Below, piece by piece: positions 6,268 through 9,495 of a DNA stretch of 9,495 nt. The notes beneath the pieces are model-generated. The model saw only the letters and a program-made list of their open reading frames with translations. It had not been told where the DNA came from and searched no databases. This DNA is from CAYJVB01 sp964373575 (lineage in GTDB: Archaea; Aenigmatarchaeota; Aenigmatarchaeia; CG10238-14), in the NCBI GenBank assembly GCA_964373575.1, contig CAYJVB010000031.1, forward strand, positions 1 to 9,495, given 5' to 3'. Both the position numbers and the translations under genes were made by a program. Numbering within the stretch: position 1 is the stretch's first letter; the number at the start of each line of letters is the position of its first letter.

Positions 6268-6516
6268 ATGGTTGGTAAAGACATTTTACTCAAATCAATT
6301 CGTAGTTCCAAATCTAAAATAGATATAATGACCTTATTAAAGATAGAACCACATTACTTACGAGAACTTTCTAAGAAATTAGATATGTTTCCTTCTGCTA
6401 TTTTGAAACATTTAGAATTATTAGAAAATAATAAACTTGTTAGATCAGATACACTCGGTAATAAAAAATACTATAAACTTACAGAAGAGGGCAGGAGATT
6501 ATTAAAGTTTATTTAA
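6268..6516 (+). CDS. ArsR/MarR-like winged-helix regulator
   Basis: An 82-residue protein that is almost wholly a winged helix. Residues about 15-25 form helix 1 (SKIDIMTLLKI), 28-38 helix 2 (HYLRELSKKLD), 41-56 the recognition helix (PSAILKHLELLENNKL) and 57-70 the wing (VRSDTLGNKKYYKLTEE). No metal-binding cysteines are present. The ATG at 6268 is preferred over an in-frame TTG at 6211, because the extra residues are hydrophobic and fall in the promoter. It is divergent from the endonuclease gene across a region with a tandem 11-mer, so it is a good candidate repressor of it. Its last 15 nt overlap the 3' end of hisS on the opposite strand, tying it physically to that hisS tail. Confidence 0.75.
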   Translation: MVGKDILLKSIRSSKSKIDIMTLLKIEPHYLRELSKKLDMFPSAILKHLELLENNKLVRSDTLGNKKYYKLTEEGRRLLKFI

Positions 6517-7797
6517 AAAATCTATCAATTGGTCCACTTTTACTTCTGTTTCTTTGCCAGTGTTCATATCCTTTACCTTGACCAAATTTTTATCTAATTC
6601 CCTTCTTCCTACTATTATAGTAAAAGGCATACCCAAAGAGTTTGCATATTCTAATTGTCGCCCCAACTGTCTATTTTTTAAGTCGAAATCTGTTAATATA
6701 CCATTTTGTCTTAATTTCTGTGTTAATTCCAATACATTATCGCGAACTTCATCACTAACAGCTACTACAAACACCTTTGTCTTACTTTTGGTTGGTTTTA
6801 TCATTTTTCTCTCTTTCATTACTTCTATGACTCTTTCTATACCTAGACTAATACCTGTAGCTGGTATATCCTTACCAGAAAATAAATCTATCATCTTATC
6901 GTATCTCCCACCACCAGCTATGCTACCAATGCCTTCCTCAGCAAACACTTCAAATATAGGGCCAGTATAATAACCTAAACCTCTCGCCAAGCTAAAATCA
7001 ATTTTAAATTTAGGCGCTATCTTCATCTTCTTCAAGTAATCAATTAATTTCTCCAGTTCGAATATACCCTCTTCAGCATCCTTACCTAATATTTTTCTAC
7101 ACTCTTTGATTTTAACTTCATTAGAACCTTCGATTTGTATAAAATTAAGAATTTTTTTGATCACATTAGGTGATAGTTTTAACTCTGCTAGCTCTCTTTC
7201 AACACCTTTAACTCCTATTTTATCCAACTTATCTATTATTGTCAAAACTTCTAACGACTTGTTCTGTACCCCAGCATATTTGATTAAAGTATTTAATATC
7301 TTCCGATTGTTTAGTCGTACCACAAACTTGTCAAACCCTAGATTAACAAAAGCTGTAATGGCACATGCAACTACTTCTGCATCAGCTAGCACACTTTCGC
7401 TACCAACTGTATCAATATCAGCCTGAAGGAATTCACGCAACCTACCCTTCGAGACTTCGCCGTATCTCCAGACCTTTTCTATTTGATATCTTTTGAACGG
7501 TAATGGTAGGTTAGAATTTGAAGCCACAACCCGCGCCATTGGAACGGTTAAATCATACCTTAATCCTACCCTTCTTCCACCTTGGTCTTTAAAGTTGAAT
7601 GTTTCTTTCAATATCTCTGATCCACCAGCACCTTTTGCCGACAACACCTCCCAAGATTCTATTGCGGGTGTTTCTATTGGCTGGAAGCCGAAGGCTTCAA
7701 AGGTATTTCTAACAGTTTCCAGAATTTTCTGTCTCAATATCATTTCTTCTGGAAGATAGTCTTTTGTGCCTTTAGGAGGTTGGAATTTACTTGGCAT
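6502..7797 (-). CDS. hisS: Histidyl-tRNA synthetase
   Basis: A 431-residue class II synthetase that charges tRNA-His with histidine in the cytoplasm. After the N-terminal PPKGTKDYLPEE, motif 2 spans about 101-132 (FKRYQIEKVWRYGEVSKGRL and following residues). The histidine-specific LARGLGYYTGPIFEVFA is at 270-286, GGGRYDKM follows at about 295-302, and motif 3 (PATGISLGIERV) at 312-323. The anticodon-binding domain runs from about 340 to the end. The length is normal for the family. The ATG at 7797 is preferred over a TTG at 7809 because GTGATC lies just before it and a TATA-like box would start the mRNA near 7806. The final ~55 codons have a diverged second copy at 4860-5025, so this tail may have been acquired with the adjacent endonuclease unit. 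Confidence 0.95.
   Translation of the reverse strand: MPSKFQPPKGTKDYLPEEMILRQKILETVRNTFEAFGFQPIETPAIESWEVLSAKGAGGSEILKETFNFKDQGGRRVGLRYDLTVPMARVVASNSNLPLPFKRYQIEKVWRYGEVSKGRLREFLQADIDTVGSESVLADAEVVACAITAFVNLGFDKFVVRLNNRKILNTLIKYAGVQNKSLEVLTIIDKLDKIGVKGVERELAELKLSPNVIKKILNFIQIEGSNEVKIKECRKILGKDAEEGIFELEKLIDYLKKMKIAPKFKIDFSLARGLGYYTGPIFEVFAEEGIGSIAGGGRYDKMIDLFSGKDIPATGISLGIERVIEVMKERKMIKPTKSKTKVFVVAVSDEVRDNVLELTQKLRQNGILTDFDLKNRQLGRQLEYANSLGMPFTIIVGRRELDKNLVKVKDMNTGKETEVKVDQLIDFLNKL
6644..6658. repeat. 15-bp direct repeat, right copy (in intact hisS)
   Basis: GCATATTCTAATTGT matches 4997-5011 exactly and encodes QLEYA of HisS. Recombination between the copies would remove the regulator and endonuclease genes and join the hisS body in frame to the old tail, which is itself frameshifted near 4932. 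Confidence 0.7.
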
Positions 7798-7840
7798 ATG
7801 ATCACTCAATGCTGTATTATCTTAACCATTTTTAAATAAT
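7798..7840 (-). promoter_or_regulatory. hisS promoter and ribosome site
   Basis: On the minus strand a TATA-like AATTATTTAAAAA lies at about 7828-7840, predicting a start near 7806. GTGATC at about 7801-7806, close before the ATG at 7797, matches the archaeal anti-Shine-Dalgarno. hisS therefore appears to be transcribed separately from the oxidoreductase gene that ends 59 bp upstream. Confidence 0.45.
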
Positions 7841-7856
7841 TAAACATAATATTTCA

Positions 7857-9026
7857 TCATTTGAAAATCTTGTTTGAAAATCTGCCAGGTGAAAATCTTT
7901 GGATGTCGTAAACAGTCCCTTGTTGCAGGGCTAATTGAGAAAGTATTTTTCCTATTAATGGCGCAAACTTATATCCCGTTCCTTTAAACCCGGTTCCAAC
8001 AAAAATTTTTGAAAACTCAGGAAGTTCACCCAGTATAAAATCATTGTCTTCAACCAAGTCATAATAGCATTGATCGACATCAGTTACGTCTATCACCTTC
8101 GCATCTTTCAAAGATGGAATACATTCATTGACAAAATTTTGGATGTTACTGATACTTCTTTCTTTTTGTTTTTTCAAATCAGGTGGATTATAAAAACCTA
8201 TTTTTACACCTTTAGTTTTTCTGTTGTAAATAGGATGACCATAAATACCAACATCAAGATATGCAAAGACAGGCATATTTTGAAATCTGAACATTTTTTC
8301 TTTATCTTTAGATGGAATATAATATTTTGATTGAATAGGCTTGTCAAGAATTATCGGAAACTTTATATTTTCAGCTCCTTTTATCAAATTGATTACTTCA
8401 TTGCTACCTATTCCAGCTGTAACCACAAGTTTTTTTGATACGAAAGTATCTATGTTTGTTTTGACATAGATTTTTTCATCACCGCTTTCGATTAATTCAA
8501 TTTCTACATTCTCCAAAATTTTTACATTACATTTCTTCAACTTAGCTAGAATTGATTTCATCACACGAGGTACATAGATAAAACCTGCATTTACATCCAA
8601 ACAACCTATATCAGCATTAAATTGAAAAAACTGCTTCTTCAAATCCGATCCAGTTAATCGTTTGGTATCAATGAAAACAGAATTTATCGCATTAAAGCTA
8701 AGTTGTGCGTATGTAGATGCTAAATTTGGTGTGATAGATTTTTTAGCTATGTTCAGTACACCACAATTAATAATAACTTTTGTTGAACTCTGCCATTGAA
8801 ATTCCTCCCATAATTTTCTAGCTTCCTGTGAAAATCTTACATATAAAGGATCAAGATAGTCATTTCTGATGGAACGTGTTAAGCCGTTTGATCCCGAATT
8901 CTTATTGCCTATTTTTTCTTTCTCGATAATCAAAATTTTACTAGTTAACTGTGCAGCATAATAAGCAGTAAAAAGCCCCATAATACCTCCACCGATAATA
9001 ATCAGGTCATAATTTTGTTTTTGCAC
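7857..9026 (-). CDS. FAD-dependent amine/amino-acid oxidase, monomeric sarcosine oxidase-like (DAO family)
   Basis: A 389-residue flavoprotein of the D-amino-acid oxidase superfamily. DLIIIGGGIMGLFTAYYA (residues 7-24) is the dinucleotide-binding fold, followed by the ILIIEKE strand end. NSGSNGLTRSIR resembles the flavin-contact loop of sarcosine and N-methyl-tryptophan oxidases. GVKIGFY (273-279) includes a Lys aligned with the oxygen-activating lysine of that group. QCYYDL (Cys320) aligns with the covalent-flavin cysteine, and GTGFKGTGYKFAP (344-356) is the C-terminal flavin motif. The length fits the family (about 390). The likely reaction is oxidation of an N-methyl or secondary amine with electron transfer to FAD; the substrate is not evident. 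The GTG at 9026 is chosen because a strong AGGAGGTGG precedes it; an in-frame ATG at 9065 would add 13 residues and ignore that site. It overlaps the upstream AbrB-like gene by 20 nt. Confidence 0.88.
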   Translation of the reverse strand: MQKQNYDLIIIGGGIMGLFTAYYAAQLTSKILIIEKEKIGNKNSGSNGLTRSIRNDYLDPLYVRFSQEARKLWEEFQWQSSTKVIINCGVLNIAKKSITPNLASTYAQLSFNAINSVFIDTKRLTGSDLKKQFFQFNADIGCLDVNAGFIYVPRVMKSILAKLKKCNVKILENVEIELIESGDEKIYVKTNIDTFVSKKLVVTAGIGSNEVINLIKGAENIKFPIILDKPIQSKYYIPSKDKEKMFRFQNMPVFAYLDVGIYGHPIYNRKTKGVKIGFYNPPDLKKQKERSISNIQNFVNECIPSLKDAKVIDVTDVDQCYYDLVEDNDFILGELPEFSKIFVGTGFKGTGYKFAPLIGKILSQLALQQGTVYDIQRFSPGRFSNKIFK

Positions 9027-9207
9027 TGGAAATCCACCTCCTAATTTTCTTAGAAGAAGTAGCATTGCTATTAGGAATAACTAATAAGATATCACCGCTC
9101 TGTACTAAAAAAACATCAAATTTTTCTAACAGTTTCAATTTAGCCCTCAAAGCAATAGGAATCGAAATTCTTCCTTTGGAATCAATTTTAGAAGTAAATC
9201 TAGGCAA
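9007..9207 (-). CDS. AbrB/SpoVT-fold DNA-binding protein
   Basis: A 66-residue protein with the swapped-hairpin AbrB signature at its N-terminus: FTSKIDSKGRISIPIALRAK, then a hydrophobic core (FDVFLVQSGDILLVIP). The basic C-terminus (SSKKIRRWISSAKTKL) may add DNA contact. Such proteins bind DNA as dimers and act as antitoxins or transcription regulators. No toxin ORF is next to it; its partner here is the flavoprotein, whose ribosome site and GTG start lie inside this gene, so the two are probably co-transcribed and translationally coupled. The start is a TTG at 9207, placed where AbrB domains normally begin. The nearest ribosome-like sequence (GGGTGA) is further away than usual, so the start is less certain than the frame. 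Confidence 0.82.
   Translation of the reverse strand: MPRFTSKIDSKGRISIPIALRAKLKLLEKFDVFLVQSGDILLVIPNSNATSSKKIRRWISSAKTKL
9034..9042 (-). promoter_or_regulatory. Strong Shine-Dalgarno for the oxidoreductase
   Basis: AGGAGGTGG on the minus strand, 7 nt before the GTG at 9026. It lies inside the AbrB-like gene, supports translational coupling and decides the oxidoreductase start. Confidence 0.8.
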
Positions 9208-9266
9208 GTCTCGAGTGAACTAATTCACCCTTTCTGATGAAGACTTTCACCTCTCATTTCAATCAC

Positions 9267-9297
9267 TGTTTTTTAATGCACTAGTAAATATAAATAT
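9267..9297. promoter_or_regulatory. AT-rich TATA region, possibly serving both strands
   Basis: On the minus strand CATTAAAAAAC (about 9268-9278) and ATATTTATATTT (about 9284-9295) could start the AbrB-oxidoreductase mRNA with a leader of about 40-60 nt. On the plus strand AGTAAATATAAATATG (9282-9297) could start an RNA near 9315 that covers the hairpins to the right. Confidence 0.4.
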
Positions 9298-9383
9298 GTT
9301 GAAGTGGGATAAGCTTTACCCAATAAGTAATTGGCTTTGGCGACTTATTGTGCAACTGATATGTCTGCACAAATAGTCAACTA

Positions 9384-9403
9384 CCACCGGTTTTAACCGG
9401 TGG
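9384..9403. repeat. Perfect 9-bp palindromic hairpin (related pair, copy 1)
   Basis: CCACCGGTT pairs with AACCGGTGG across a TT loop. The arms match those of the hairpin at 9426-9456 except at the sixth pair, G-C here and A-T there. Confidence 0.85.
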
Positions 9404-9425
9404 CATGAAAAAATTGAATATATGA

Positions 9426-9456
9426 CCACCAGTTTCCGCTTCGCTCAAACTGGTGG
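9426..9456. repeat. 10-bp hairpin with 11-nt loop (related pair, copy 2)
   Basis: CCACCAGTTT (9426-9435) pairs with AAACTGGTGG (9447-9456) around the loop CCGCTTCGCTC. The single arm difference from copy 1 is compensated on the other side, so the pairing and not just the sequence has been kept. Confidence 0.85.
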
Positions 9457-9495
9457 AATTAAGGTTTAAAAGATTAACATTTGTATACATTCTTA

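Larger units (their letters stand above)
5012..6658 (-). mobile_element. Candidate hisS-tail-replacing homing unit
   Basis: The proposed unit comprises the C-terminal part of the intact hisS, a small winged-helix gene overlapping the hisS 3' end, and a LAGLIDADG endonuclease whose stop codon abuts the displaced hisS tail. The limits given are the two 15-bp repeats, which mark the two possible hisS junctions; the true left edge in hisS could lie further upstream. In the inferred history, the endonuclease cut an empty hisS near the RxLxxQLEYA codons. Repair from a donor then brought in its own hisS tail plus cargo, keeping the gene whole and stranding the old tail. No transposase, integrase, intron ends or intein splice motifs are visible. 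The layout is seen directly; the mobility is inferred. Confidence 0.5.
9321..9456 (+). ncRNA. Gene-free hairpin array: structured RNA or transposon end
   Basis: The last ~290 bases of the window hold no plausible gene but carry four stems in a row. They are CAATAAGT/ACTTATTG (9321-9350), TTGTGCA/TGCACAA (9348-9372, alternative to the first because they share 3 nt), CCACCGGTT/AACCGGTGG (9384-9403) and CCACCAGTTT/AAACTGGTGG (9426-9456). A TATA-like box near 9290 could drive rightward transcription through them. Strand is uncertain because stems read equally on both. Candidates are a structured non-coding RNA, the palindromic end of an IS200/IS605-type element (or its guide RNA) lying beyond the window, or REP-like repeats. 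It is not a tRNA or rRNA. Confidence 0.4.

Noticed and set aside
4860..7000. A recent tandem duplication or assembly artefact of the hisS tail
   Set aside because: The two copies differ at about half the residues and at most third codon positions; only a 15-bp run is identical, so a collapsed or duplicated assembly does not explain it.
6554..7759. Plus-strand open frames opposite hisS, and similar frames opposite the oxidase, glycosyltransferase-like and PIN-ATPase genes
   Set aside because: They lie wholly inside strongly supported genes, have no protein-like features and no promoter or ribosome signals.
9007..9207. The AbrB-like gene as half of a toxin-antitoxin pair
   Set aside because: The next gene is a full-length flavoprotein and no PIN, MazF or RelE-like ORF is adjacent.
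9207..9255. A 16-codon leader ORF (GTG start, minus strand) ending over the AbrB start
   Set aside because: The GTG is part of a GAGGTGAAAG stretch with no ribosome site of its own. It could be a leader peptide, but nothing else supports translation.
1..9495. tRNA, rRNA or CRISPR array
   Set aside because: I found no T-loop-like or anticodon-arm pattern, no rRNA-like stretch and no regularly spaced repeats.

Overview
The window looks like a piece of an AT-rich archaeal chromosome. It holds the archaeal PIN-ATPase-KH protein of the COG1855 type, an archaeal-type histidyl-tRNA synthetase, an isolated TFIIB-type zinc ribbon and an AbrB-fold regulator. Many starts have a TATA-like box 25-30 nt upstream and almost no leader, as in leaderless archaeal transcription. 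Others have Shine-Dalgarno-like GGTGATC or GGAGGTG sequences. I cannot name the lineage; a DPANN or euryarchaeal-like genome would fit but is not proven.

Left part (1-2340): the end of an unrecognised + strand gene, then a minus-strand pair made of the PIN-ATPase-KH protein and a small four-helix membrane protein that starts a few bases after it.

Middle-left (2340-4850): an accessory-looking block of short genes, each with its own promoter. It contains a frameshifted 65-residue gene, a 43-residue TFIIB-like zinc ribbon, a 64-residue orphan, a 77-residue winged-helix-like protein, a GT-B/MurG-like putative glycosyltransferase and a 71-residue single-pass membrane protein.

Centre (4860-7800), the most interesting part: an intact minus-strand hisS is followed by a convergent small winged-helix gene, then a freestanding LAGLIDADG homing endonuclease. 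Directly after the endonuclease stop codon comes a second, diverged and frameshifted copy of the last ~55 codons of hisS. The layout (hisS with tail A, regulator, endonuclease, displaced tail B) fits a mobile unit that cut hisS near its 3' end and supplied a replacement C-terminus, leaving the old tail stranded. The same logic is known for endonuclease-linked hybrid genes in fungal mitochondria. I know of no archaeal aminoacyl-tRNA synthetase example, but I could not search.

Right part (7857-9495): an AbrB-fold regulator overlaps and probably co-transcribes with a sarcosine-oxidase-like flavoprotein. Upstream of them is a gene-free stretch with several hairpins. Two of these are related and differ by a compensated base pair, suggesting a structured RNA or the end of an IS200/IS605-type element beyond the window.
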